Below, one piece after another: positions 46,263-55,768 of a stretch of 64,000 nt of DNA (position 1 is its first letter; each line of letters opens with the position of its first letter). Source of the DNA: a virus; the IMG/VR virus record IMGVR_UViG_3300032397_000005, positions 41,444 to 105,443 of that record; one strand, given 5' to 3'. Below the pieces are notes generated by a model. That model was not told the DNA's origin, did no database searches, and saw only the letters and a program-made list of their open reading frames with translations. Position numbers and translations under genes: made by a program.

Positions 46263-49200
46263 ATGTCGGTTCGTCGATTTGGCCCAGTACTGGGAGCCGG
46301 AGTTCAGGTGGAGGAGAAGGAGGGGGATCAGCAGATCAACCCGGCACCCCTTGGCGTGAGCGTCATGATTGGGGACTTCGAGCGCGGCGTCCCCGGTGAG
46401 CCGGCATTCCTCTCCGGCGTCCTTGACCTGAAGAGAAGGAACGGGGGGAGGATCCCGCTGTCCGACGCACCCCAGGCGGCGCTCGACTTCTACAAGTTGG
46501 GGCGGGGAGCCGGGGAGCTGATCACCTATCGGGTGACCGGAGGGGACGAGCGGCGCGCGGAGTTGACCCTCCACACGCGCCAGGGGACAACCGCGTCCGG
46601 GGCAAGTTCCCCCAGCAAGGCGTACGTCCTGGGCTCCGTGGTTGGACCGTGGCCGCTGGCGCACAACGGGACCCTTGTTGGTGCCGTGGATCACACCGCG
46701 GAGGACATCGCGACGATCGCCGCAATCTCCGCCACCCTCCAGAACGGGGCGGATGAGAACTTTGCCCTGTCGAACAACATGACCCTGACCGTCAAGATCG
46801 ACCGCGGTCCGGTTCAGACCATCCTGTTCCTCACCGGGGAGTTCGTGAGCATTGCGGCGGCAACGGCGGAGGAGGTGGCGGCGGTCATTGCCAATAAGAT
46901 CTCCGGCGCGAGCGTGAGCGTGACCTCCGGTGGGAAGCGCGTCACGATCACCTCGGACACTCAGGGGACGGACTCCTACATCGAGGTGACCGGGGGGACG
47001 TCGAACACGGCGCTCCTGTTCCCCACCGCGGAGACGGCCACAACCGCCTCCAACGTGGCGGATGTGACGCAGGTCACCTCCGCGGAGCTCAAGACGATCC
47101 TGGAGGCGGCCTGGAACAACTCCGCGGGCATCACCGTGACGGCTCCCGGGGGGTACCTCCGGATCGAAACCAACCTGGCCGGTGCGGGCGGGTACATGCA
47201 GGTCATCGCCACCTCCACGCTCGACACAATCCTCGGGCTCGACAATTCTGAGCACCAGGGGTCCGCCGGGGCGGCGGCGGCGCTTTCCTCCGGGCGGAAG
47301 GTCCTGGGGAAGCTGTACGCCAAGAACGGCGGGAAGTGGGGCGGGCAGCGGAAAACGCACGTCGATACGCTCACCGGTTCCGGGGACATCACCGCGACCA
47401 CGCTCGACACCGGGGACACGCTGGTGGAGAACGAGTGGGCGGGTGGGACCCTGGAGCTCAAGAAGGTCACGACCAAGACCTACCGGATCACCGGGAACAC
47501 CGTGGCCGGGGTGGTCTCCGTGGAGGGGGACCAGAACCTCCTCGCGGACTGGACCGCGGGCGCGGGGACGCCGGCACTTCGGTACGTCCTGACGCGTGAG
47601 AACGTGGATCACCTTACGAAGGACAAGCACCTGGCGGTCGTCCTGGGGAACGGGAACGAGAACCCCACCACGGAGTTCTCCCTGAAGATCTACGTGGACG
47701 GAGCCAGCGTCGGGAAGGGTTATAACAACCTCTCAACGGACCCGACCAAGGCCAACTACTGGGTCAAAGTCATCAATGACGACCCGTCCAACCGGGAGGT
47801 GACCGCCACGGACCTCTACGTCGGGGATAAGACGGTGGCGGCGGTCCGGGCGGCAAACTTCTACGGTCTGAGCAAGGTCCTGACGTCGCTGACCCTCACG
47901 CTCCCGGATCCGGACGTGACGGTGACGTCCCCGGGTCTTGCCAACCCAACCGTCGTCTTCGTGAAGGGCACCGCCGTGCGCTCCCAGATCCTGACCGGGA
48001 CCGTGCAGGGCGGCGGGGCGCACATCATCTGGACAACCAGCATCGGGACGCTCTCCGTCCTCCAGACCACGTTCACCGGGGTGGCAACGAACCTGGGTCC
48101 GGAGATCGGGACCGTGACCCTGACCAACGGGACGACCGTCCTATCTGCCGGGGACGTGGTGACGCTGGAGATCCTGGCACTTGTCACGAATGAGGCCAAG
48201 GGTGGGACGCTCTGGCCGAGCGTGGTGGCTAAGCCGAAGCTGGGCTTCTACGTCGACTCAAACACGCGGACAACGGTCTCCGTGCGGACCGGGCTGGACC
48301 TGACGGACGGGGCGACTATCGTGGCCGGGACTCCCTTCATGCTGGCGTTTCAGGAGGAGTTCGGGCTGGGGTGCAACGGGGGACCGCTGGCGGACGCGGA
48401 CTTCCTCCCGGCGCTCGACGCCAACCTGTCCACGCTCCGGAGGATCTTCGGCCGGAACAAGGGCATGGTCAAGCTGGCCGTCCCGGGGGTGGTCTCCACG
48501 GTGGTTCAGCGGGCGGCCATCGAGTTTGCGGCCGCGATGAACTGGGGCTTTAAGGTTCAGATCCCGGACACCATCCTCACGGAGGCGGACGCGATCGACT
48601 ACGTCAACGGGACGATCGGGCGCTCGGACTACGCCTCGACTCACTTCCCTTCCTACGGGTCCGTTCTCGACCCGGACGCCACCCCGGGTGCGGGGGACGT
48701 CCCGCTGAAGCAGCAGACCTTGGTGGGGATGATTCTCGGGCGAGAGGCGCTGGTGGCGCGGCAGTACGACGGCTACCACAAGGCGCCGGCTGGGATCGAC
48801 GTCACGCTCCCGGACGTCATGGAGCTCCCGACCGGGAACCCGGAGGAGCAGATCGCGCTGAACGAGGAGATGACGAATCCGCAGGGTTTGAACCTCGTTA
48901 AGTTCCGCCAGGGGGTCTGCATCCTCTGGGGGGATCGGACCCTCTCCCCGACCTCGGAGTGGAAGTGGTTTCACCAGCGCTGCCAGATGAGCCACTACGA
49001 GAACCTCATTCGGGAGAATTTCGACTGGATCGTCTTCGCCATCAACAACCCGACGGCGTGGCAGCGGGTGGCGACGACGCTCCGGGCCTTCTTCCTCCCG
49101 GAGTGGACGAAGGGGGCGCTTCGGGGCAAGACGTTCACGGAGGCGTTCAAGCTGAAGCTGGACGAGGAGAACAACACGGATCTGACCCTCTCCGCCGGGG

Positions 49201-49295
49201 ACCTGAACGCGGAGCTCACCCTGAAGCTCGCGGACACGGTGGAGCGGTTCAAGATTGTTCTCGGGAAAGCCGGCATCTTCGACGCGGTGGAGTAG
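46263..49295 (+). CDS. tail sheath protein, unusually long (1010 aa)
   Basis: Contractile tail sheath. The N-terminal ~115 residues (GVSVMIGDFERGVPGEPAFL, LSDAPQAALDFYKLGRGAGE) and the C-terminal ~250 residues (WGDRTLSPTSEWKWFHQRCQ, ARENFDWIVFAINNPTAWQR-like region, TLRAFFLPEWTKGALRGKTF, DLNAELTLKLADTVERFKIV) are typical of T4 gp18/Mu-type sheaths. The middle holds two copies of an inserted domain with pattern A-A-x-I-N/A-x...S-V-T-S-G-G-K-R-V-T-I-T-S. Typical sheaths are ~400-700 aa, so the inserts explain the size. SD AGGAGG. Confidence 0.93.
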   Translation: MSVRRFGPVLGAGVQVEEKEGDQQINPAPLGVSVMIGDFERGVPGEPAFLSGVLDLKRRNGGRIPLSDAPQAALDFYKLGRGAGELITYRVTGGDERRAELTLHTRQGTTASGASSPSKAYVLGSVVGPWPLAHNGTLVGAVDHTAEDIATIAAISATLQNGADENFALSNNMTLTVKIDRGPVQTILFLTGEFVSIAAATAEEVAAVIANKISGASVSVTSGGKRVTITSDTQGTDSYIEVTGGTSNTALLFPTAETATTASNVADVTQVTSAELKTILEAAWNNSAGITVTAPGGYLRIETNLAGAGGYMQVIATSTLDTILGLDNSEHQGSAGAAAALSSGRKVLGKLYAKNGGKWGGQRKTHVDTLTGSGDITATTLDTGDTLVENEWAGGTLELKKVTTKTYRITGNTVAGVVSVEGDQNLLADWTAGAGTPALRYVLTRENVDHLTKDKHLAVVLGNGNENPTTEFSLKIYVDGASVGKGYNNLSTDPTKANYWVKVINDDPSNREVTATDLYVGDKTVAAVRAANFYGLSKVLTSLTLTLPDPDVTVTSPGLANPTVVFVKGTAVRSQILTGTVQGGGAHIIWTTSIGTLSVLQTTFTGVATNLGPEIGTVTLTNGTTVLSAGDVVTLEILALVTNEAKGGTLWPSVVAKPKLGFYVDSNTRTTVSVRTGLDLTDGATIVAGTPFMLAFQEEFGLGCNGGPLADADFLPALDANLSTLRRIFGRNKGMVKLAVPGVVSTVVQRAAIEFAAAMNWGFKVQIPDTILTEADAIDYVNGTIGRSDYASTHFPSYGSVLDPDATPGAGDVPLKQQTLVGMILGREALVARQYDGYHKAPAGIDVTLPDVMELPTGNPEEQIALNEEMTNPQGLNLVKFRQGVCILWGDRTLSPTSEWKWFHQRCQMSHYENLIRENFDWIVFAINNPTAWQRVATTLRAFFLPEWTKGALRGKTFTEAFKLKLDEENNTDLTLSAGDLNAELTLKLADTVERFKIVLGKAGIFDAVE

Positions 49296-49343
49296 TCCTC
49301 CGCGGAAAGATAGGAACGGAACAATCAACTCTCAACGGAGGAC
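49295..49343 (+). promoter_or_regulatory. long inverted repeat GTCCTCCG...CGGAGGAC spanning the sheath/next-gene gap
   Basis: Arms 49295-49302 and 49336-49343 are perfect 8-bp complements; the right arm contains the CGGAGGA SD of the gene at 49350. The loop is 33 bases. Folding would hide the SD, so it may tune translation after the sheath gene. Confidence 0.45.
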
Positions 49344-49349
49344 AAGAAA

Positions 49350-49661
49350 ATGGGTAGCGGAATTGCAAGGATCGTGACCGGAATCTACACGGGGAGCGGG
49401 GCGGCAAAGAGCATCATCGGGGACAAGGTTGGCTTCAAGCCGAAGCGGGTGATCATCAGCCGGATGACCACCGCCATCGACCAGGGGGAGCACATCGAGG
49501 GGATGGCGGCGGCCTCCTTCATCCAAACGGTTGGGGCGGACGGGATCCGGACGCTCGTGACCACGGAGGGCATCACCCTACAGGCCACGGGGTTCTCCCT
49601 GGGGACGGACGCCCACATCAACAACTCGGGGGACACCTACCGCTTCGTGGCGGAGGAGTAG
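49350..49661 (+). CDS. small virion protein with an IVTGxYxG domain, 103 aa
   Basis: ATG behind CGGAGGACAAG. Sequence ARIVTGIYTGSGAAKSIIGD, then VGFKPKRVIISRMTTAID and TLQATGFSLGTDAHINNSGD: a small beta domain used repeatedly as a phage tail or decoration module (T-G-x-Y-x-G-x-G...F-K-P-K-x-V). Located between sheath and tube. Confidence 0.7.
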   Translation: MGSGIARIVTGIYTGSGAAKSIIGDKVGFKPKRVIISRMTTAIDQGEHIEGMAAASFIQTVGADGIRTLVTTEGITLQATGFSLGTDAHINNSGDTYRFVAEE

Positions 49662-49702
49662 ATCCGGCGGGGATCGATCCCATCGCCAGGAGGAGGATTT
49701 AA

Positions 49703-50686
49703 ATGACGAAGATCACCAAGGAAAAGTATCACGGAGGACGCGACGTCTCGACCGGGGAGCTGGCGGATGACCTCCGAGACGTCGCAGACGACCTCGCGAC
49801 GGTGAAGGCGGGGGCATCCATCACGGCCTCGGCCGTTTCCGCCACGGCGGCGGCCGACATCGCGGCGCTGGTGGCGCCCGCCCCAACGGCGGTTGCCGCC
49901 ACGGACATCGCGGCGGTGGCCGCGGGCGCTCCCGCCGCAACGGTCGTGGTCGACGTGGGCGAGACCTACGGCGTGGCGGACGGCTTGGTCGCGGGGGTAC
50001 CAACCACAGCGAGCACTCAGGCAGTCGATCCCGCGGCGCTCCTCGAGTGGAACGTGAACATCCCCGCCGGGTACGCCTTCGCCAACGCGGTCGGCATGTA
50101 CTGGGCGGCTCAGGTCGACTTCAAGGTATCCACCGGCGCGAAGCGCATGGACATCGCCCAGGCCATGTACGCCTGGATCGTGATCAAGGAGAACGGCGCG
50201 GGCGTGGTGGCGATGCACGTGGTCCTGGGAACGGCGGCCGCTCTCGGGGCCGAGGTCATCCCGAATGACGCCGCAATCGACGCCAGCGTGACGCACGCTC
50301 GTTGGTGCAAGCTGGCCCTCTGCCACGCGAGCCGGACGGCGGACGCCGTGGTCGCGTGCACTCAGGATCCGTCCTTCATGAAAAAGTGGGGCGGGGCCGG
50401 AACGACCCTGATCAACGACCTCAAGGCGAAGTACAACGTGGCCGTGACCGCCATCGCGGAGCTGCGTGTGTTGGCCGGGACGGTCCTGACCATGGTCAAC
50501 GAGAACAAGTCTAAGTTCAACATTGGCGTGACCGCCATCGCGGAACTCCAGACCGTCGGAGCGACCATCCGCACCCTGGCCAACGAGGTGAAGGCGGACC
50601 TCGCCGAGGCGCGGGCGATCGCCAACGAGGTCAGGACGGACTTGAACGCCCTGGGCGGTGTGACCCTGAAGACCACCAAGGGCTAG
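49703..50686 (+). CDS. virion structural protein, 327 aa
   Basis: ATG behind GGAGGAGG. N-terminal ~90 residues are Ala-rich (ASITASAVSATAAADIAALV), a middle beta region (WNVNIPAGYAFANAVGMYWA), and a C-terminal ~100-residue helical section with short heptad-like repeats (ALRVLAGTVLTMVNENKSKF-like, VGATIRTLANEVKADLAEAR). Likely a tail or fibre-associated protein; unrecognised family. Confidence 0.6.
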   Translation: MTKITKEKYHGGRDVSTGELADDLRDVADDLATVKAGASITASAVSATAAADIAALVAPAPTAVAATDIAAVAAGAPAATVVVDVGETYGVADGLVAGVPTTASTQAVDPAALLEWNVNIPAGYAFANAVGMYWAAQVDFKVSTGAKRMDIAQAMYAWIVIKENGAGVVAMHVVLGTAAALGAEVIPNDAAIDASVTHARWCKLALCHASRTADAVVACTQDPSFMKKWGGAGTTLINDLKAKYNVAVTAIAELRVLAGTVLTMVNENKSKFNIGVTAIAELQTVGATIRTLANEVKADLAEARAIANEVRTDLNALGGVTLKTTKG

Positions 50687-50687
50687 T

Positions 50688-50705
50688 CCTCCGCTCTAGC
50701 GGAGG
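50688..50705 (+). promoter_or_regulatory. hairpin overlapping the SD of the tail-tube gene
   Basis: CCTCCGC-TCTA-GCGGAGG is a perfect 7-bp stem with a 4-base loop, and the right arm contains GGAGG just before GAGAGGAGAAG and ATG 50719. It begins in the same TAGTCCTCCGC context as the inverted repeat at 49295. Confidence 0.5.
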
Positions 50706-50718
50706 AGAGGAGAAGCAG

Positions 50719-51159
50719 ATGAAGGGCATCATCCTACCGGACCACATCCCGGTCAACAACTACCAGATGATCATCGTGGGTGGACCGCCGTTCATCACGT
50801 TCACGTCCATCGACGGGCTGGAGGAGGAGCTGGAGACGGTCGACCTCCCGGATCGGACCGTGGCAAGCGGGGGGAATACCAAGAGCCTGGAGTTCACGGC
50901 GGCGCATCCCAAGCACCACGCGGCGGAGGACATCTTCCTCGAGCTCTGGTTCATGACGTGCCAGGATCCCGTGCTCCCGATCTACAAGAAGGCGGCTACA
51001 CTCCTGGTTCAGAGCATCTCCCGGATGCAGACGCGGTCCTACAACCTCATCGGGCTGTTCCCGTCGAAGCGGAAGACGCCGGACCTGGAGATGAACAACG
51101 AGGGGGAGCTATTCACCACGGAGTGGACGTTCAAGTGTGACCGGCTCATTCCGGTCTAG
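50719..51159 (+). CDS. tail tube protein (T4 gp19-like)
   Basis: 146 aa, the size of gp19. Characteristic start: DHIPVNNYQMIIVGGPPFIT, then FTSIDGLEEELETVDLPDRT, the S-I-x-G-L pattern and an H-x-x-H/K loop after GNTKSLEFTAAHP. Forms the inner tube inside the sheath. Order sheath, tube, chaperone, tape measure is canonical for myophages. Confidence 0.9.
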   Translation: MKGIILPDHIPVNNYQMIIVGGPPFITFTSIDGLEEELETVDLPDRTVASGGNTKSLEFTAAHPKHHAAEDIFLELWFMTCQDPVLPIYKKAATLLVQSISRMQTRSYNLIGLFPSKRKTPDLEMNNEGELFTTEWTFKCDRLIPV

Positions 51160-51277
51160 CGTTCGGGCGGTGACGGAGGCGCGCCAACAGACCGTCGGAT
51201 CTCCGGTGGTAACTGGGGCGGCCGGATAGAGGGACGAGGACCTCACAACGACCCAGATGGGTCCACTTGGAGGAGTC

Positions 51278-52189
51278 ATGCAGACCCAGGAACAAGTAGA
51301 GAAGAACCGGACCGGGGACGCCCGTCTGCCCGTCGTTCCCCCGGACCTTGCGGCGCTGGACGGGCAGCAGACGGGGGACGTGGAGAAGCTCCCCTCCCTG
51401 GCGGACGTGGGGAAGTTCCTCCCGCTCGGGTTCCGGGACCAGACCGGAGCCATTCACCGGGACTTCGATCTGGTGGAGTGGACGTACGAGTTGGAGGAGC
51501 AGCTTGGGGAGCTGGCGAGTCAGAATCAGGAGATGACCATCAACGTGTACGTCTCGGAGATCATCGCGCATGGTCTGGCTCGAGTGGGGACGATAGACGT
51601 CTCGAAGATGCGGCGGTCCGAGAAGCGGCTCCTAGTCCGTAACATGTTCTTCTCCGACGCGCTGTACGTCTACATCTGGATCCGGATCGGAGCACTTGGG
51701 CCGGTACTGAAGCTCAAGTCGTTCCGGTGCTCCTCCTGCGGGAAGACAATCGAGGAGTTCTCCGGGGACCTCCGGACGCTGGAGGTCCGGACGTTCGACG
51801 GGAAGGTCCCAAGCAGGTCGGTCACCCTTGATCAGGGGGTGCTCTACGCGGGGAAGCGACTCGCGGAGTTCACCGTGGGTCCGGTCAGGTGGGCGTTCAT
51901 GGAGACGGACGACCCAACGATCCTCTCCAACCCGGCGAAGTTCAAGCTGGCGAGCATCCAGCAGGGGGTGGTTGCTCTGAAGGGAGCTCCGGAGGGTCCG
52001 GTCTACCTGACCGCGGAGCACCTCCGGTCGATGCAGCCGCGGGAGATCAACGTCCTGGTTCGGGAGATTGACCAGTGCGGCGGCGGGCCGGTGATGGAGA
52101 TTCGGGACACCTGCCCGAAGTGCAGACGGGAGTTCCGGCAGGCCGTCAACTGGAGCTACGAGGGTTTTTTCGCACCTTCTTCCCAGTGA
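51278..52189 (+). CDS. tail assembly chaperone, zero-frame product, with zinc ribbon
   Basis: ATG 51278 (SD GGAGG) preferred to the in-frame ATG 51257. Located exactly between tube and tape-measure genes. Core: FDLVEWTYELEEQLGELASQ and NVYVSEIIAHGLARVGTIDV, helices typical of tail assembly chaperones. CSSC in the middle and CPKC near the end can form zinc sites. The zero frame stops at TGA 52187-52189, shortly after a GGGTTTT slip site, giving a shorter and a frameshifted longer form. Confidence 0.8.
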   Translation: MQTQEQVEKNRTGDARLPVVPPDLAALDGQQTGDVEKLPSLADVGKFLPLGFRDQTGAIHRDFDLVEWTYELEEQLGELASQNQEMTINVYVSEIIAHGLARVGTIDVSKMRRSEKRLLVRNMFFSDALYVYIWIRIGALGPVLKLKSFRCSSCGKTIEEFSGDLRTLEVRTFDGKVPSRSVTLDQGVLYAGKRLAEFTVGPVRWAFMETDDPTILSNPAKFKLASIQQGVVALKGAPEGPVYLTAEHLRSMQPREINVLVREIDQCGGGPVMEIRDTCPKCRREFRQAVNWSYEGFFAPSSQ

Positions 52190-52389
52190 CGCCTCGGGAC
52201 GTTCTCTGGGAGGAGGAGTTCGCAATCCTGGTTGGGAGTGAGGGGGCCTACCGGGCGGCGGACGTGTGGCGGATGACGCCGGAGAAGCGGGTCTGGGTGC
52301 TCCGGAGGATCCGTAGGATGCAGGAGAGGATGCGCCGAACGTCAAGTGGCGTCGCCGGGGGAGAGCCCAAGATCCCGCGACGTCGGTAG
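52162..52389 (+). CDS. -1 frameshift extension of the tail assembly chaperone
   Basis: GGGTTTT at 52162-52168 is read G GGT TTT in the zero frame, a canonical X-XXY-YYZ -1 slip site followed by further Ts. In the -1 frame the protein continues FFRTFFPVTPRDVLWEEEFA, ILVGSEGAYRAADVWRMTPE and ends in RR-rich residues at TAG 52387-52389, just before the tape-measure GTG. This matches gpG/gpGT-type chaperones. A separate start at GTG 52186 lacks an SD and is less likely. Confidence 0.75.
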   Translation, partial: GFFRTFFPVTPRDVLWEEEFAILVGSEGAYRAADVWRMTPEKRVWVLRRIRRMQERMRRTSSGVAGGEPKIPRRR

Positions 52390-52400
52390 GAGGAAACCAC

Positions 52401-54944
52401 GTGAGGAAGTTCGGACTCGCCGCCATCCTGGAGTTCATTGACAAGGGCGCCACCGCGGGGATGGGTCGCGTGGGCCGAGCGGCAATGGCGCTGAAGGCCA
52501 ACCTCCGGGGTCTCCAGTCCGGCGTCGGGATGATGGGGAGCGGACTCCAGTCCGTGGCGATGGCCTCCATCCCGGTTGGCGGCGCCTTCGCCGTGATGGT
52601 CAAGGACGGGATGAAGTTCGAGCAGTCGATCGCCAACCTGAAGGCGGTCACGCTCGACACGACCGGGGCCTCGACGGAGGCGCTCCGACAACTGGCCAAG
52701 ACCCTCGGCGCAACCACCAAGTTCACCGCGTACCAGGCGGCGGACGCCATGACCACGCTGGCACGCGCCGGTCTGAGCGTTGATGAGATCATGAAGGCAA
52801 TTCCGGGGACGCTGAACGCGGCGGCCGCGGAGGGGATCGACATGGCCACTGCGGCGGACCTGGTGGCCTCCAACATGCGGGCGTTTGGGTTGAGTGCGGA
52901 TGAGGCGGGGTCGATTGCCGGCACGTTGGCCCTTGTCTCCGCTCGAACAAACACCAACATGCTGTCGCTCCAGGAGGGGTTGAAGTTCGCCGCTCCGGCG
53001 GCGCACATCCTGGGCTGGAACCTGAAGGAGACCGCGCTTGCCCTGGGCATGCTGGGGGACATCGGGATCAAGGGGACCCTGGGTGGGACCGCGCTGCGTC
53101 AGGCGATGGTGCGTCTGACGAAGCCAACGAAGGAGACCATTAAGGTATTTGGGGGTCGGGATGGTCTGAACAAGATCCTGATGAACACGGATGGAACCAT
53201 CCGCCCGCTGTCAGACGTGATGATGGACTTCGTCTCCCTCATCCAGAAGCAGCCAAACGTGGTGAAGAAGGCGGAGATCGCCACCAAGATCTTCGGCGTT
53301 CGGGCGCAGTCCCTTGGTGGGGCGTTCACGTTCACGAAGGAGCGCATGGAGGCGTTTCGCGCTAAGCAGGCGGAGCTCCGGAAGGAGACCGGGCAGACCG
53401 CGGAGACAATGCGGGACATCCAGATTCAGACATTCTCCGGTCAGTGGCTCATCCTGCGGTCCTCGATTGAGGGCGTGAACATCGAACTCTTCAGCCTGTT
53501 TGCGGGGTTTACGGGGAAGGGGATGATTGCGGCGTCCGACGCTCTCAATGACTTGAGTATTGCGCTCCGCGTGGTCCGCGGGGAGGTCATCGTTGATCCC
53601 AAGTCACTTCAACTCCTGGGGAAGATGCCGCTGGTGATGCTGGAGGTGGCCTCCGGGATCATCCAGGGGTTCGAGGCGGCGAAGCGGACCATCTTAGAGG
53701 TCATCGACTCGCTCGGTTCACTTGGGCGTTGGTTTGGTTCCACCGGGAACAAGAGCGTGGCGGAGACCACGAAGATGATCACGAAGTTTGTGATCCTCCT
53801 GGCGGCCATCGGGCCCGTCACCCTGGCGCTCTTCATTGTCACGAGTCTGGTGGGCGGACTGGTCAAGATGTTCTGGGGCGCGGCGAAGGTGGTGATTTCC
53901 CTGGTCCCGCTCCTTGGGAACCTGGGCAAGGCGTTCATCGGACTCCGGTGGGCCATCCTGGGACCTCTTGGGGTGCTGGCGTACCTGGTCTACAAGTGCG
54001 TTGACTTCGGGGCCATCTGGGAGGGGATCAAGAGCACGCTATCGGAGTACGGAGTCATCGACGAGTTCTGGAAGCAACTCAAGGGACTGGGGGATGAGTT
54101 CGGGAATCTCCTGGCCGCGATGTTCAACGTTCAGGGGAGCGCGGAGGGCTGGCGGGAGTTCGGGGTGGCGGTGGGGGAGGTCCTGAGTCGCCTCCTCTGG
54201 CTCATCACGAAGATCATCGAGGGTTACCGGGAGCTGTTTGCCCTCATCAACGAGTTCCGGCGGGAGGGGTTGGGGGGCGTTGGGGGTGCCATCTCTCAGA
54301 CGTTTGGGGGCAAGGGGTTCCACCAGGGAGCTCCGCTCGATAAGACCGCGATGGCGACGGAGAACGCGGCGCGGCTCGCCACCCAGATGGCGGACCTTGC
54401 GCAGCGGGGGGTCAAGACGGTTGGGGCCGGGGGTCCGGCGCTCACGCAGGAGTACGCAACGGGGCGGCTCCTGGCCTTCCTCAAGACGCAGAATCTGACC
54501 CAGCCCCAGATTGCGGACATCCTGACCAGGTTGAACGCCACGCTCTCCAAGATCCCATCCTCCGCCACGTCCACCCCGGTCAAGCCGGCGGTGGCGAAGG
54601 ACGCCCTGGTGAACGCCGGCGGGATCATGGGGGTCTCCGCGGGGGACATCATCCTGAACCGGGCGGCGCTGGCCTCCGCGGTTACCTCCCAGATGGGGGG
54701 CGGTTTGCTGGGACGGGCGGGCGGCGGGGAGCTTGGCGGCGGGGATCCCGGGCGCACCAGCCCGGCGCCGGCGGCAGCGGGCGGGGGGACCATCCGGATC
54801 GAGGTTCCCCTCACCGTGGACGGGCGGCAGCTGGCGATGGCCGTGGCGGAGATCCAGCTGGATAAACTGGAGCGCAGCGGGCGCGTCAGACCGGGGGACC
54901 GATCCTCCATGCTCTCCGGTCGGTTTGTAGGAGGTTCTAGATGA
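52401..54944 (+). CDS. tape measure protein
   Basis: 847 aa, directly after the chaperone frameshift region, with GTG behind GTAGGAGG. N-terminal GATAGMGRVGRAAMALKANL, then KFEQSIANLKAVTLDTTGAS and FTAYQAADAMTTLARAGLSV, the tape-measure signature (TMP family) seen in TP901/phiE125-like phages. Hydrophobic helices at ~residues 450-490 (LLAAIGPVTLALFIVTSLVG) may cross the membrane during DNA ejection. Length should set tail length. Confidence 0.92.
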   Translation: MRKFGLAAILEFIDKGATAGMGRVGRAAMALKANLRGLQSGVGMMGSGLQSVAMASIPVGGAFAVMVKDGMKFEQSIANLKAVTLDTTGASTEALRQLAKTLGATTKFTAYQAADAMTTLARAGLSVDEIMKAIPGTLNAAAAEGIDMATAADLVASNMRAFGLSADEAGSIAGTLALVSARTNTNMLSLQEGLKFAAPAAHILGWNLKETALALGMLGDIGIKGTLGGTALRQAMVRLTKPTKETIKVFGGRDGLNKILMNTDGTIRPLSDVMMDFVSLIQKQPNVVKKAEIATKIFGVRAQSLGGAFTFTKERMEAFRAKQAELRKETGQTAETMRDIQIQTFSGQWLILRSSIEGVNIELFSLFAGFTGKGMIAASDALNDLSIALRVVRGEVIVDPKSLQLLGKMPLVMLEVASGIIQGFEAAKRTILEVIDSLGSLGRWFGSTGNKSVAETTKMITKFVILLAAIGPVTLALFIVTSLVGGLVKMFWGAAKVVISLVPLLGNLGKAFIGLRWAILGPLGVLAYLVYKCVDFGAIWEGIKSTLSEYGVIDEFWKQLKGLGDEFGNLLAAMFNVQGSAEGWREFGVAVGEVLSRLLWLITKIIEGYRELFALINEFRREGLGGVGGAISQTFGGKGFHQGAPLDKTAMATENAARLATQMADLAQRGVKTVGAGGPALTQEYATGRLLAFLKTQNLTQPQIADILTRLNATLSKIPSSATSTPVKPAVAKDALVNAGGIMGVSAGDIILNRAALASAVTSQMGGGLLGRAGGGELGGGDPGRTSPAPAAAGGGTIRIEVPLTVDGRQLAMAVAEIQLDKLERSGRVRPGDRSSMLSGRFVGGSR

Positions 54945-55768
54945 GCGCTGGAATTGGCGAGGCGGGCCCAAGCAACAAACTCTGGGTCATCACGGATCAC
55001 GATCGAACGGAGGACATCGTCGGTCAGTTCATCCCCCAGGACATGACCAAGACGGTCTCCGCGCGGATCGAGGCGGGGGAGTCCGTTAACCGGGATTACC
55101 CCATCCTCCAGTGGATCTGCGGGGAGGTGGAGGAGGTCACGTTCAAGGCCAAGCTCTGGGCCACGGACTGCATGGACACAACCGTGGAGGAGCGGCTGGC
55201 GCGGCTTGAGGGTCTGGTTCGGAGGAACTCCGACCTCAAGCGACCCCCCATCTGCGGCTTCTGCTGGGGGTCCCTCGGGACGCTCCAGATGATGGACTGT
55301 CTGGTCAAGAGCATCGGCGGGGTGGTCTACGACGAGGTACGGGAGGACGGGTCCTTCCGGGGGGCCTCCCTCCAGATCACCCTCCTCCGCTACGAGGCGC
55401 CGGACTGGACGGTCACGGATCCGACCACGCCGGAGAAGATGACGAGGATCCGGCGGGCCAAGCGGGGGGACACCTACGAGTCGATCGCGCGGGCGGAGTA
55501 CGGCAACGCGCTCCTGGGGGTCCTCCTCCGGCAACTGAACCCGCGGACGCTTGGGATGCCGCTAGCCACCCTCCGCGTGGGGGACGGGGTCCACATCTAC
55601 CCGGAGGAGTACCTGTACGCGATGGCGGTTCAGCCCCAGTTCCACGGGTTCCGATCCGGACCCGGGAACGAGAGGGCGGAGGAGAACCGGCGGCGGCTCC
55701 TGGTGCTTCGGAACAAGGATCGGTTCGTGTCCTTCTTCGCGGACACCGCGGACGAGGAGTTCATGTGA
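54941..55768 (+). CDS. LysM-domain baseplate/tail protein (T4 gp53-like), 275 aa
   Basis: ATGA overlap with the tape-measure gene. The LysM module at ~residues 165-225: RAKRGDTYESIARAEYGNAL, then LRQLNPRTLGMPLATLRVGD. N-terminal region (MTKTVSARIEAGESVNRDYP) resembles baseplate-associated proteins that pair LysM with a gp53-like fold. LysM here usually mediates assembly with the hub rather than binding peptidoglycan. Confidence 0.82.
   Translation: MSAGIGEAGPSNKLWVITDHDRTEDIVGQFIPQDMTKTVSARIEAGESVNRDYPILQWICGEVEEVTFKAKLWATDCMDTTVEERLARLEGLVRRNSDLKRPPICGFCWGSLGTLQMMDCLVKSIGGVVYDEVREDGSFRGASLQITLLRYEAPDWTVTDPTTPEKMTRIRRAKRGDTYESIARAEYGNALLGVLLRQLNPRTLGMPLATLRVGDGVHIYPEEYLYAMAVQPQFHGFRSGPGNERAEENRRRLLVLRNKDRFVSFFADTADEEFM

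Noticed and set aside
52186-52389. Independent GTG-started gene after the tail chaperone
   Set aside because: No SD, and the slip site plus in-register continuation explain it better as a frameshift product.
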